This document shows positions 15,684 through 23,755 of a stretch of DNA of 64,000 nucleotides, piece after piece; within the stretch, counting starts at the first letter, position 1, and each line of letters starts with the position of its first letter. The DNA lies in assembly GCA_903922605.1 (NCBI GenBank), contig CAIXUG010000022.1, positions 1-64,000 on the forward strand, in the 5' to 3' direction. The notes below the pieces were generated by a model. The model ran no database searches and had not been told where the DNA came from. It worked only from the letters and a program-made list of their open reading frames with translations. The position numbers and the translations under genes are program-made. The stretch comes from an uncultured Verrucomicrobiota bacterium (GTDB taxonomy: Bacteria > Verrucomicrobiota > Verrucomicrobiia > Limisphaerales > UBA9464).

Positions 15684-18230
15684 TCAACAACACCGGTTGA
15701 TGCCCTCGAAGCGCTGCTCGGCGGCCGCCACATAGGCCTGCTGCCGCTCGGCATGTTCCACGGCGGTGCGGACCTCCGGGACGTCGATCAGGAGCCGGGG
15801 CGCGGCGGGTGTCACGCAGGGGCAGGCGGCGGCCGCGGCCTGGGCCCGGTCCACGGCGGATTCGCCGGACCATTCCTTGAGCAGGGCAAAGGCAATGGCG
15901 GCAACGCCCAGCGCCGCTCCGGAACGGCCTTCCCGCAACGCTTGCTCAGGCAGCCACACCGTTTCGGACTCCCTCAGTTCGGCGAGCTTGGAGCCGAACA
16001 GCAGGCGCAGCCATTCCCAGACCGACACCACGACCATTGCGCTGGCGAAGGCGAGGAAGAGACCAGTGATCGCGAAGTCGAAACGGTTGTTGAACCGAGC
16101 GAGCTCGTTGGCCTTTAGGGCCATCTGAGCTTTCTTGAGCACGGTGGGGTCGCCCTTCATCTGAGCCTCGGCGAACGCCGCTTCCACGGCCGGCCGCTTG
16201 TCTTCAGCCGCCTTCAATCCCGCCCGGAAACCGATGCGCGGCGACTCGTGAAACATCTTCTGCCAGCCCGCCGTGAAGGTAACTGTAAGCAACCACAGCA
16301 GCGGGATCAGCGTCACCAGTGCAAGCTTCGCCGACCGCCGCCCCCCGCTCGCTGTTCGAAGTTCGCTGTTCGAAGTTCCCCCCAAGCCTTTCTTCAGCAG
16401 GATGGTCGTCGCGAGGCACAAAGCGATGGCGGCAAGGAGTTGGTTGGCGATGCCGAAGATCGGCCAGAGCGCCTTGGTGCCACCGTCGGGATTCCGCACG
16501 GCACTGATGAGCACGAAGCCCCAGCCGGCCACGATCAGCACGCTGGCCAGGACGCCGGAGGCAAGGGACCGCATGTTGCCGAGCGGCTTCCAGAGGTGGC
16601 CGAGGAAATCCTGGAGCAGATAGCGTCCGACGCGCGTGCCGGCATCCAGCGTGGTCAGGATGAACAGGGCCTCGAACATGATTGCGAAGTGATACCAGAG
16701 GTCGAGCCAGCGTCCGTGCGTCAGCTTCGAGAAGATGTTCGCCATGCCGACCGCCAGTGTCGCCGCACCGCCGGTGCGGCCGTAGAGCGATTTCTCGCCG
16801 ACGGCCGCGGCGAGCGAGGTCATCTGTTCGGCGGAAACAGTTGCTGGGATCTCACGGTAGTTGATAGCGAACGGCCCGTTGCCGGATGCTTTGATTCGAC
16901 TCACGGCTTCGTCGATACCGCTGCTGGCGACTACTGTGACCTGCTCGGAAGAACCTTTTGGATCAGACCAATGGATCTCGGCTTCGCCGGCCCACTTCAT
17001 GCCGCTGCTTTGGACCACTTTGGCCACATCCTCGGGACTACCCTTGATGTTCATCGCCAGATAGACGCCTGGTTCCAGCGTGCAGGCGGCCACCAAAGCC
17101 ATGATGGCGACGAGTGATTCGAGGCACATCGCCCCATAGCCGATCGGCCGCGCGTAGCGTTCGCGGGTGATGATCTTGGGCGTGATGCCGCTGCCGATGA
17201 GCGCGTGGAAGCCGCTGATCGCACCGCAGGCGATGGTGATGAAGCAGAACGGAAACAGCTTGCCCGGTACCACCGGCCCGGAGCCGTCGGCAAACTTCGT
17301 CACGGCGGGCATGTGAAGCAACGGCAGGACCAGCAGCACCCCGAGCGCGAGCGCGATGATCGTCCCGAGCTTCATGAACGTGCTCAGGTAATCGCGCGGC
17401 GCCAGCAGCAGCCACACCGGCAGCACACTGGCCGCAATGCCATATACGATGATCCCCCACGCCAGCGGTTCGGCGGCGAAGGTGAAGAGTTTCGCCGTCG
17501 TGTCATGGCTATGGACGTACTGTCCGCCCCACACCGCGCCGAGCAGCAGCAGCACACCGAGCACCGAGGCCTCCAGCGTCTTGCCCGCACGGAACCAGCG
17601 CAGGTAGCCGCCCATCAGCATCGCGATGGGGATGGTCGCACCCACCGTGAAGACGCCCCAGGGGCTTTCCGCGAGGGCGTTCACCACGATCACGGCGAGC
17701 ACCGCCAGCAGGATGATCATGATGGCCAGGATTGCCACCAGTGCGAGGCCGCCGGCGAAGGAGTTCAGCTCCTCGCGCACCATCTGGCCGAGGGATTTGC
17801 CGTTCCGCCGCATCGAGGCGACGAGGATCACGAAGTCCTGCACCGCGCCGCCGAGCACGACGCCGATGAGCAGCCATAGTGCGCTGGGCAGGTAGCCGAA
17901 CTGGGCCGCCAACACCGGCCCCACGAGCGGCCCCGGCCCCGAGATCGCCGCGAAATGATGGCCGAAGACGATCCAGGGGTTTGTCTTCACGAAGTCCTTG
18001 CCGTCCTCGGCAACCTCGCATGGAGTGGCGCGCCGGTCATTCAGTGTCAGCACCTTCGCCGCGAGCCATGCTGAATAGAAGCGGTAGCCGATGGCGTAGG
18101 TACAGACGGCCGCGACGACCAGATAAGCGGACGAGATCGGTTCCCCCCGGCGCGTGGCCAGAACGAAGTAGGCGAAGGCACCAAGGCCGGCGACCGCCAG
18201 CCAGACGAGTGCGCGCAAAAGCGGCTTCAT
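15684..18230 (-). CDS. cstA: Carbon starvation protein A (CstA-family transporter)
   Basis: The 848-residue polytopic membrane protein starts MKPLLRALVWLAVAGLGAFAYF and contains the CstA blocks FGHHFAAISGPGPLVGPVLAAQFGYLPSALWLLIGVVLGGAVQDF, GFHALIGSGITPKII and FEALFILTTLDAGTRVGRYLLQDF. Family members import peptides or pyruvate during carbon limitation. Two features are unusual. A soluble segment of about 100 residues sits between membrane segments (about 390-490). A low-complexity stretch SNSELRTASGG (about residues 617-627) is encoded by a GTTCGAA repeat. The C-terminal extension ends in INRCC. Confidence 0.93.
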   Translation of the reverse strand: MKPLLRALVWLAVAGLGAFAYFVLATRRGEPISSAYLVVAAVCTYAIGYRFYSAWLAAKVLTLNDRRATPCEVAEDGKDFVKTNPWIVFGHHFAAISGPGPLVGPVLAAQFGYLPSALWLLIGVVLGGAVQDFVILVASMRRNGKSLGQMVREELNSFAGGLALVAILAIMIILLAVLAVIVVNALAESPWGVFTVGATIPIAMLMGGYLRWFRAGKTLEASVLGVLLLLGAVWGGQYVHSHDTTAKLFTFAAEPLAWGIIVYGIAASVLPVWLLLAPRDYLSTFMKLGTIIALALGVLLVLPLLHMPAVTKFADGSGPVVPGKLFPFCFITIACGAISGFHALIGSGITPKIITRERYARPIGYGAMCLESLVAIMALVAACTLEPGVYLAMNIKGSPEDVAKVVQSSGMKWAGEAEIHWSDPKGSSEQVTVVASSGIDEAVSRIKASGNGPFAINYREIPATVSAEQMTSLAAAVGEKSLYGRTGGAATLAVGMANIFSKLTHGRWLDLWYHFAIMFEALFILTTLDAGTRVGRYLLQDFLGHLWKPLGNMRSLASGVLASVLIVAGWGFVLISAVRNPDGGTKALWPIFGIANQLLAAIALCLATTILLKKGLGGTSNSELRTASGGRRSAKLALVTLIPLLWLLTVTFTAGWQKMFHESPRIGFRAGLKAAEDKRPAVEAAFAEAQMKGDPTVLKKAQMALKANELARFNNRFDFAITGLFLAFASAMVVVSVWEWLRLLFGSKLAELRESETVWLPEQALREGRSGAALGVAAIAFALLKEWSGESAVDRAQAAAAACPCVTPAAPRLLIDVPEVRTAVEHAERQQAYVAAAEQRFEGINRCC
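16349..16382. repeat. CGCTGTTCGAAGTT direct repeat inside cstA
   Basis: CGCTGTTCGAAGTT occurs twice in tandem. On the coding strand it gives the stretch NSELRTAS in a loop between two membrane segments of CstA. The unit is partly self-complementary (TTCGAA). Confidence 0.7.
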
Positions 18231-18291
18231 GGGCGGCGAGCTTAAACAGTGGGTGCGCCGCAGGGAAGCGCAGGCATTCGGACTATTGTCC

Positions 18292-18365
18292 GGTGAGTAA
18301 GCCAGTAGGTCAGTGAGTTAATAGAGGCTCACATTCTGACTTGCTGACCTACTGGCTTACTCACC
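18292..18365. terminator. Large perfect inverted repeat between the RbsD-like gene and cstA
   Basis: The 22-nt arms at 18292-18313 (GGTGAGTAAGCCAGTAGGTC...) and 18344-18365 are perfectly complementary, with a 30-nt loop that itself contains related words (TGAGTTA, TTCTGACTTG). It lies just after the minus-strand RbsD-like gene and before cstA, so transcripts of the former would end in a strong hairpin. There is no T-run, so a Rho-independent role is uncertain. It may be repeat-derived. Confidence 0.7.
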
Positions 18366-18375
18366 TGCTCTGCGC

Positions 18376-18822
18376 TTACGCCGTCCGGCAGCCGAGCGTG
18401 AGCAGCACATTCGCCCACAGCGCCTGATCGCCGGTCTGCACCGTCAGCACGTGGTCGGCGGACTCCACGGCCTTGTAAAAGTCCCACTTCAGGATCGGTT
18501 CCAGCTTCAGCGCCGGATTGCTTGCGGCCACGATTTCGCGGAATTCGCTCCAGACGGGCGGCTCGCCGAACTTCGCGTAGGCGTCATCCGCCGGGATGCC
18601 CATCGTGTTCACAAAGTCGATGGGCACGGCGCTCAGGACGGCCCGCAACACCTGCGCGACGGTCACGCAGCCGGGCGCGAGGTTGAGATGGACGATCTGC
18701 GCGTTCGGCCCCTTCTTGGTCGAAACCGGGTAATTGCCATCCGCGATGAGGATCTTCGCATGATGGCCGGCCCGTCCGAGAATGGCGTTGATCTCCGGAT
18801 GGATGAGCGCGTGGTTCAGCAT
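18376..18822 (-). CDS. RbsD/FucU-family sugar mutarotase
   Basis: The 148-residue protein begins MLNHALIHPEINAILGRAGHHAKILIADGNYPV, the N-terminus of the RbsD/FucU family, which interconverts pyranose and furanose or anomeric forms of ribose or fucose. The family histidine (GHHAKI) and D-G-N-YP are present. VLTVQTGDQALWANVLLTLG matches the C-terminal region. The ATG at 18822 is set by this conserved start. Whether the substrate is fucose or another sugar cannot be decided. No sugar transporter or kinase lies beside it. Confidence 0.88.
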   Translation of the reverse strand: MLNHALIHPEINAILGRAGHHAKILIADGNYPVSTKKGPNAQIVHLNLAPGCVTVAQVLRAVLSAVPIDFVNTMGIPADDAYAKFGEPPVWSEFREIVAASNPALKLEPILKWDFYKAVESADHVLTVQTGDQALWANVLLTLGCRTA

Positions 18823-18844
18823 GGGTGGGAGTGAAAGCCAAAGC
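18801..18844. repeat. Duplicated start-region block, copy A
   Basis: This 44-bp block covers the first codons and upstream leader of the RbsD-like gene. It matches 19958-20001 with four G/A transitions and one 1-bp gap over the first 35 bp, then ends in a shared CCAAAGC. Confidence 0.75.
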
Positions 18845-18859
18845 GGTGCAGGTGGCCAG

Positions 18860-18906
18860 CGAGGAGACAGGAGACAGGAGGTGCTTGCGCACGGAGACAG
18901 GAGCCA
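18860..18906. repeat. GGAGACAGG word repeats upstream of the RbsD-like gene
   Basis: Three GGAGACAGGAG-like units surround GTGCTTGCGCACG. The 27-nt stretch 18877-18903 matches 44055-44081 with only three differences. A hairpin GTGC-TTGC-GCAC is part of it. Confidence 0.7.
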
Positions 18907-18965
18907 AGGCAAGGGAGAAAGGGAGCGGGGCATTGGACTCCGGACCCGGGACCCGGGACTTTGCA

Positions 18966-19001
18966 GCCCGTAAATCGTAAATCAAAAATCGTAAATCATA
19001 A
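18966..19001. repeat. GTAAATC/CATAAAT tandem words
   Basis: Five AT-rich units (GTAAATC, GTAAATC, AAAAATC, GTAAATC, ATAAATG) occur in otherwise GC-rich DNA, directly at the 3' end of the minus-strand ElyC-like gene. Related AATTCG/AAATCG words are at 20079-20100, 26279-26305 and 32648-32680. Confidence 0.65.
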
Positions 19002-19979
19002 ATGCACCAGCCCTCTTCCGTAGTAGACCCAGAAGGCCGGAATCTCGCGCAGGATACTGTTGAGCGGCAACGCGCGCAGCCAGTTTGCCGGGCGCGCTGG
19101 AACCGTGAAGACCTCGCACCCGGCGCGCTGGTAGGCCAACTTGATACGGGGCAGGTGATAGAATTCGCTCACCGCCAGGACGCGTCTTTGTGTCGCCAGC
19201 ATTGTCGTGTTCCGGACAGTGGCTTCCGTATTCAGACCCTCCCGGTCGAGCTTGATCGCTGTCGTCGGCACCCCTAAGTCGAGGGCCATTGTCCGCATCG
19301 CTTCGGTCTCATGGATGGGGCCGTCGCCGGGGCCGCCGGAGAAGACGAGGTGCTTCACGAACCCCTGGCGATAAAGTTGGGCAGCGGTGCGGACGCGATC
19401 CGCGACCGCGTCGGACAACTCGCCATCGGCATACACCCGCGCCCCAAAAACAACGGCTACATCGGCCGTCCGACGGTAGTCCGTCTTGCCGAAGCAGAAC
19501 ACCTGAAGGACCGGGAACGCGGCCGCGCAACCCAGCGCCACGGCGAGGGGTGGCAGCCAGCGCTGCGGAGCGGTCGAAGCATCCCGGCGCAGGTCCCACG
19601 CGATAACCCCGAGCATCGCCGCGAACAGGAGCGACCCCGGCAGCGGCATATGCGTGCTCACCGAGCCCTGCGCCAGCAACCGCCAAAAGATCCCGGCATT
19701 CAGCAGCGTGAAGGCGAAGAACAGCAGCACCAGCGCGCGCGTGCCACGCCGTCCCCACTTGGTGTGCGTCGCCCGGACCGCGTGAGCGAGCAAGGCCACG
19801 CTCAGCGCCGCCAGAAGTCCTTGGCCGAGCCAATCGGGCAACTGACGGAGGTCCACCCACCAGAGGTTCGGATCGAAACCATGCGAGCGCAGCCGGAGGA
19901 ACTGGTTCAGCAGGATGAAGCCGGCGAGGAACAAGGCGAAGCCGCGAGCCAGCGGGCGGATGAACGCATGGTTCAACAT
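18996..19979 (-). CDS. ElyC/SanA/YdcF (DUF218) family membrane protein
   Basis: The 327-residue protein has five or so N-terminal membrane segments (FALFLAGFILLNQFL, GLLAALSVALLAHAV, ALVLLFFAFTLLNAGIFW and others). A DUF218 domain follows: DVAVVFGARVYADGELSDAVADRV, HLVFSGGPGDG, EGLNTEATVRNT and VLAVSEFYHLPRIKLAYQRAG. Relatives act in envelope or peptidoglycan-precursor homeostasis. The start is set at 19979. Its first residues MLNHAFIRP copy the start of the RbsD-like gene and lie in duplicated DNA, so the ancestral start may have been internal, near ARGFALFLAG. Confidence 0.82.
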   Translation of the reverse strand: MLNHAFIRPLARGFALFLAGFILLNQFLRLRSHGFDPNLWWVDLRQLPDWLGQGLLAALSVALLAHAVRATHTKWGRRGTRALVLLFFAFTLLNAGIFWRLLAQGSVSTHMPLPGSLLFAAMLGVIAWDLRRDASTAPQRWLPPLAVALGCAAAFPVLQVFCFGKTDYRRTADVAVVFGARVYADGELSDAVADRVRTAAQLYRQGFVKHLVFSGGPGDGPIHETEAMRTMALDLGVPTTAIKLDREGLNTEATVRNTTMLATQRRVLAVSEFYHLPRIKLAYQRAGCEVFTVPARPANWLRALPLNSILREIPAFWVYYGRGLVHL

Positions 19980-20001
19980 GAGTGGAGTGAACACCCAAAG
20001 C
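19958..20001. repeat. Duplicated start-region block, copy B
   Basis: This copy partners 18801-18844 and covers the ElyC-like start codon. On the coding strand both give MLNHA(L/F)I(H/R)P. Confidence 0.75.
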
Positions 20002-20095
20002 CCAGAAGTGACCAGTGGCGAGTGGCGAGCGAGGCCCTGGAACCCCGGGATGGGGCGGTGCCATGCGCGCCCCTTCATAATTCATACTTCCTAAT

Positions 20096-20917
20096 TCATC
20101 CTTCCCTAAACCAGCGGCGGAAGCTCGCGATCGTCTGGCGGGCGGCGGCCTCGCTGTCGGGGAGGGGGAAGCATTCGGCGCTCACGTAGCCGTCGTAGCC
20201 CATGTCCTTGAGCGTCGCGGCGATGGGGGCGATATCGGTGTGGCCCCAGCCGATGGCGCGCCGGTTGGAATCGGCGAAATGGACGTGGCCGAGCTTCGGT
20301 CCGGCGAGGCGCAGGGCGGCGGCGATGTCGGCCTCCTCGATGGCCATGTGGAAGAGGTCGCAGAGCAGCTTCACATTCTGGGTGCGGAGCGGCTGGAGAA
20401 ACTCCAGCGCGTCGGCGACGGTGTTGAAGAGGTTCGTCTCGTAGCGGTTCAGCGGCTCGTAGAGCAGGCAAGTGTCCAGGGCGTGGGCGCGCGGGGCGAG
20501 CTGGCCGAGTTCCTCCGCGAGCCACGCGAGGGCCTGTTCGCGGGAAACCCCGTCGCCATGGCGGCCCTGCATAGACCCAAGGATGGCCGGCACGCCGAAG
20601 CCACCGGCAAAATCAATCACCGCCGCCACGAAGTCGCGGGCGCACATGCGGACGTGCGGGTCCGGATCGGTCAGGCGCAGCTTGCGGCGCACCCAGCCGG
20701 CCCCGGTGCCCACGGCGGCGAGGCGCAGGTTGTGCTTCCGCAGCAGCTCGCGCAGGGCGAGTCCATCGAGATCATCCGCGTGGGTGGGGAAAATTTCGAC
20801 GGCGTCAAACCCCAGCGCGGCGGCCTGGGCGCAGCCGGCTTCCAGATCATCCCAGAAGACAAACGGGCCGCCCCGGGACTCCGGGACGAGCGAGATGGTG
20901 ACGGCGGATCGGATCAT
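20096..20917 (-). CDS. Sugar phosphate isomerase/epimerase-family (TIM barrel) protein
   Basis: The 273-residue protein is an AP-endonuclease-2-type TIM barrel. Metal-site motifs are LLYEPLNRYETNLFN (Glu), LLCDLFHMAIEE (Asp, His), GHVHFADSNRRAIGWGHTD (His, Asp) and YVSAECF (Glu), which match hydroxypyruvate isomerase-like and sugar epimerase families. The ATG at 20917 is chosen because the open frame upstream is only translated GAGCAA repeat (EQEQEQEQ). It is probably cytoplasmic; the substrate is unknown. Confidence 0.86.
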   Translation of the reverse strand: MIRSAVTISLVPESRGGPFVFWDDLEAGCAQAAALGFDAVEIFPTHADDLDGLALRELLRKHNLRLAAVGTGAGWVRRKLRLTDPDPHVRMCARDFVAAVIDFAGGFGVPAILGSMQGRHGDGVSREQALAWLAEELGQLAPRAHALDTCLLYEPLNRYETNLFNTVADALEFLQPLRTQNVKLLCDLFHMAIEEADIAAALRLAGPKLGHVHFADSNRRAIGWGHTDIAPIAATLKDMGYDGYVSAECFPLPDSEAAARQTIASFRRWFREG

Positions 20918-20932
20918 GGGCGGATTCTGTTC

Positions 20933-21006
20933 CTGCTCTTGCTCTTGCTCCTGCTCAAGCAGGCCGGGACAGGAAAGAGCAAGAGCAAGAGCAAGAGCAA
21001 GAGCAG
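20933..21006. repeat. Inverted hexanucleotide array (TTGCTC)n / (GAGCAA)n
   Basis: CTGCTC-TTGCTC-type units occupy 20933-20956 and GAGCAA units occupy 20977-21006. They can form a long stem in the leader just upstream of the isomerase start at 20917. Pairing is nearly perfect apart from one TTGCTC/CTGCTC variant. Confidence 0.75.
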
Positions 21007-21115
21007 ACAAACAGCCGAGACGCTGCGAACCGGCGAGAGGTGACGAGCCTCATTTTGTCGGCAGAAGCCATGTGGGGGCACCTGTCTTCTGCCGTGAAGT
21101 GCCCGGTCCGCCGGC

Positions 21116-21313
21116 TCAACGTCCCCGTGAATACCCGGTGACTCGGCCCTTCTGGTCGATGTAGACGATTCTGTCACCGCCGATCTCCAGAGGCAGCCTC
21201 GTCACCATGACAATCCAGGTTGCGCCAGCCAGGAAAAGCCCGGTCAGCAATTGTCGCCGAGTCGGGGATGCCTCCGGCTGGAAGCATCCCGAGACAAGCC
21301 ATTGCAACCGCAT
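21116..21313 (-). CDS. Possible small single-pass membrane protein
   Basis: A 65-residue frame, MRLQWLVSGC...RRQLLTGLFLAGATWIVMVTRLPLEIGGDRIVYIDQKGRVTGYSRGR, has one clear hydrophobic helix followed by a short polar tail. GAGGAAA lies directly before the ATG, slightly close for a ribosome binding site. No family is recognised. The surrounding 21011-21397 region has no better gene; I rate this as plausible only. Confidence 0.35.
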   Translation of the reverse strand: MRLQWLVSGCFQPEASPTRRQLLTGLFLAGATWIVMVTRLPLEIGGDRIVYIDQKGRVTGYSRGR

Positions 21314-21397
21314 TTTCCTCGGCAAAGCCAAAATCGGCCTGCAATATGACATTGCAGTTGTGAAGGCCGAGCCGTGGAACCATTTCGAACACAGCCC

Positions 21398-22864
21398 ATG
21401 AAACCTACCAAATCCCTACTGCTGTCATTCTGCGTCTTGTGGATAACTGTACTGCCCCCGTTGGCGAATGCGGGGGTCCTGTTTACCAACCTGGTTTTCT
21501 TTTCCTACACCAACGCGCCCAACTACGGCTGGAACATTGAATTTGGCGCAGGGCATGGCGGTGCATTGGTGCAAGGGGCTGACGGCGACTTTTATGGTGT
21601 AACCTGCAAGGGCGGGACGGTTTACGAGTCGGACACTTCGCCACCCATCTACGGATTTGGGACCCTGTTCAAACTGACGCCCGACGGCGCATTTACCAGC
21701 CTTCATTCATTTGGCGACGTCAGCGGGGATGGGAGAGAACCCCTGGGCAATCTGGTCAGGGCTGCCGACGGCAATATTTATGGCATCACGCCAAACGGAG
21801 GCAGTTTGCCCACTTCAGACGAAGGCACGATCTACAGGATATCAACCAATGGCGTTTACACCTCCCTGTATTCATTCGGTCATGAGCTGGCAGGGAGTGA
21901 CGAGCTGCACAAGGTTTACACCAATACTGACGGCGGCGTGCCTTACGCGGGCATCGTGCAGGGCAGCGATGGCAATTTCTACGGCACCACGAGCACCTTG
22001 GGGGCCCGCGACGGAGGAACGGTGTTTCAATTCAAACCCGATGGCACGCTGAACACGCTTTTTACGTTTCCCTACCTCAGTGACGCTTCCTATGCGACCA
22101 ACGGAAACGGCCCGTTCTCGGAGTTGGTGGAAGGCGACGACGGTACCTTTTACGGGACCACTTACTGGGGGGGAGCCAATGGCGCAGGCACGGTCTTTCG
22201 GATCACCAGCACCGGCGCATTGACAACCCTGGTCAGCTTTGATGTGCGTAACGGCTACCCTACTTCCGGACTGACGAAAGGCGCGGGCGGCTTAATTTAC
22301 GGTTCGACTGGAAGCAGCATCTATCAGGTGACCACCAATGGGCAGCTGACCACATTGAATTCCTTCATTCTTGGCCCGTCGGGATTGATATTGGGCAGCG
22401 ATGGCAACCTCTATGGAACAACCGCGGGTGATTCCTACAATCACGGGACCGTGTTTCAAATGAAACCGGACGGCACCATGACGACCTTGTACTCGTTTGG
22501 CGGGCCGGACGGGTCCACCCCTTCCGGTCCCTTGGTGCAAGGCAAAGACGGATATTTTTATGGGACCACCACTTATGGCGGTCCGCAATGGACCGGGTCC
22601 GCTGGCTTTAGCGGGTATGGGACAATTTTTCGTGTCGCGATTCTCCCATCGTTCCAAAGCATCAAGCAGATCGGTGGCGACATAAACCTCACGCTGATCG
22701 TCATGCCCGGTCAAAAATATCTGCTGCAGTACTGCACCGACTTGGCTGCAACGGACTGGCACAATCTGGGCGACCCGGTAACGGCGGGCAATCCTGTCCC
22801 GTCCGTCTTGGATCACCTTGGCACGGATTCCCTGCGGTATTACCGCATAGAATTGCTGCAATAA
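21398..22864 (+). CDS. Secreted GloVer-type tandem-repeat protein
   Basis: The 488-residue protein starts MKPTKSLLLSFCVLWITVLPPLANA, a signal peptide. It is then built of about eight repeats of the form 'P...L..G.DGNFYGTT..GG....GTVF..T..G.LTTL.SF'. This repeat (choice-of-anchor tandem repeat, 'GloVer') occurs in Gloeobacter, verrucomicrobia and relatives and probably makes a beta-propeller. The C-terminal part (LTLIVMPGQKYLLQYCTDLAATDW) resembles a small beta domain used for anchoring or attachment. The function is unknown; an exported adhesive or structural role is likely. Confidence 0.85.
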   Translation: MKPTKSLLLSFCVLWITVLPPLANAGVLFTNLVFFSYTNAPNYGWNIEFGAGHGGALVQGADGDFYGVTCKGGTVYESDTSPPIYGFGTLFKLTPDGAFTSLHSFGDVSGDGREPLGNLVRAADGNIYGITPNGGSLPTSDEGTIYRISTNGVYTSLYSFGHELAGSDELHKVYTNTDGGVPYAGIVQGSDGNFYGTTSTLGARDGGTVFQFKPDGTLNTLFTFPYLSDASYATNGNGPFSELVEGDDGTFYGTTYWGGANGAGTVFRITSTGALTTLVSFDVRNGYPTSGLTKGAGGLIYGSTGSSIYQVTTNGQLTTLNSFILGPSGLILGSDGNLYGTTAGDSYNHGTVFQMKPDGTMTTLYSFGGPDGSTPSGPLVQGKDGYFYGTTTYGGPQWTGSAGFSGYGTIFRVAILPSFQSIKQIGGDINLTLIVMPGQKYLLQYCTDLAATDWHNLGDPVTAGNPVPSVLDHLGTDSLRYYRIELLQ

Positions 22865-23469
22865 ATATTTCCAGCCGCCTCCAACGCCTCTGCTCTCAGT
22901 AGGGCGGGACCGCCTTTTGGGGGCCGGTGCGCTTTGATTCAAGCCGGAGTGGATTATCGCCCTTCGACTGCGTGCGCTCCATCGGTGAATCGGAGACAGC
23001 CTGCAGCGCGGTACCCGACGGTCCGTTGTCCGAACGTCGAAGCCGAGCGGTCCCTGCGACGCGATTGGGCCGCGCCCATGCTCAAGATGGTTGCCGACGA
23101 GTGTCGGCAACGCGGCTCTTCCTCACGAAAGGCTGCACAGGTCAAACAGGCCGAACCTCGACGCCAACTGGAGCAGTTGCTTGACCGGGGCAGTTCGCTG
23201 CCCAATAGCCAAATATCCCAGTTCGCAAAAAGACGCTCAGTGAGGAAATTGACCTTTGCCAGTAGGACCAAAGCCCGTGGCTCGAACCGCTCAGAACTGG
23301 TTAAAAACCATGAAAAGTCTTCGGAAAGCGGTTGAAAAGGGGATTTTACGGAAAAAAGTAACTTGCCGTCAAAGTGTTTGGCTCGAGCCTATTCCTCGAG
23401 GGTAAATACGCTCGTAGATTGGCCATCAGACCGTGGTTGTTCAGTCGTGAACCACCATTGGTGGCGGGA
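22865..23469. other. 605-bp region without a convincing gene
   Basis: Between the GloVer gene and the tRNA I see no supported protein gene. A 133-codon frame at 22934-23335 is Arg/Ser-rich and matches no family. A weak hairpin GGCG-GGAC-CGCC followed by TTTT (22903-22918) could end the upstream transcript. The composition drops towards 23280-23400 (TTAAAAACC, GGAAAAAAG), which may mark a tRNA-adjacent junction or a degraded insertion. Confidence 0.5.
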
Positions 23470-23544
23470 TGGTGCGAGATGCAGGGTTTGAACCTGCGAC
23501 CCCTCGCGTGTGAAGCGAATGCTCTACCACTGAGCTAATCTCGC
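23470..23544 (-). tRNA. tRNA-Val (anticodon CAC)
   Basis: On the minus strand the acceptor stem is GCGAGAT/ATCTCGC, the D arm GCTCAGTGGTAGAGC, the anticodon stem-loop TTCGC-TTCACAC-GCGAG with anticodon CAC, and the T arm GCAGG-TTCAAAC-CCTGC. The discriminator is A and CCA is encoded. It reads the valine codon GUG. A short CCACC-ATT-GGTGG hairpin at 23452-23464 lies just downstream on the minus strand. Confidence 0.93.
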
Positions 23545-23651
23545 GCACCGGGACGGCGTAAATAGTCGAGCGATCCGCCCCTGCAAAGAAAAACTTCGCG
23601 GGAAAATCACTGTCGGCCGCCTCCTTGCTGCCGAATTGCCAACCGGCGCCT

Positions 23652-23692
23652 TGGCTCCGCGCTCCGCGTTCTCCGCTCCGCGCTGTGCCTAC
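23652..23692. repeat. CTCCGCG tandem words upstream of nagB
   Basis: Imperfect CTCCGCGCTCCGCGTTCTCCGC units occur between the tRNA and nagB, about 65 bp before its ATG. They belong to the same class of short word repeats as the GGGGAGC arrays. Confidence 0.5.
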
Positions 23693-23755
23693 CCCGAATG
23701 CGAGGCCGATTTTCGTTTCACCGCGGCGCGGGGTGACGCTAGCGTTTTCCGACAC

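Noticed and set aside
20917-21010. Longer isomerase start giving EQEQEQ
   Set aside because: That frame is the translated GAGCAA array. The ATG at 20917 begins family sequence.
22934-23335. 133-codon plus-strand frame in the 605-bp gap
   Set aside because: Arg/Ser-rich, with no family features and no ribosome binding site. I kept the region as gene-free but uncertain.
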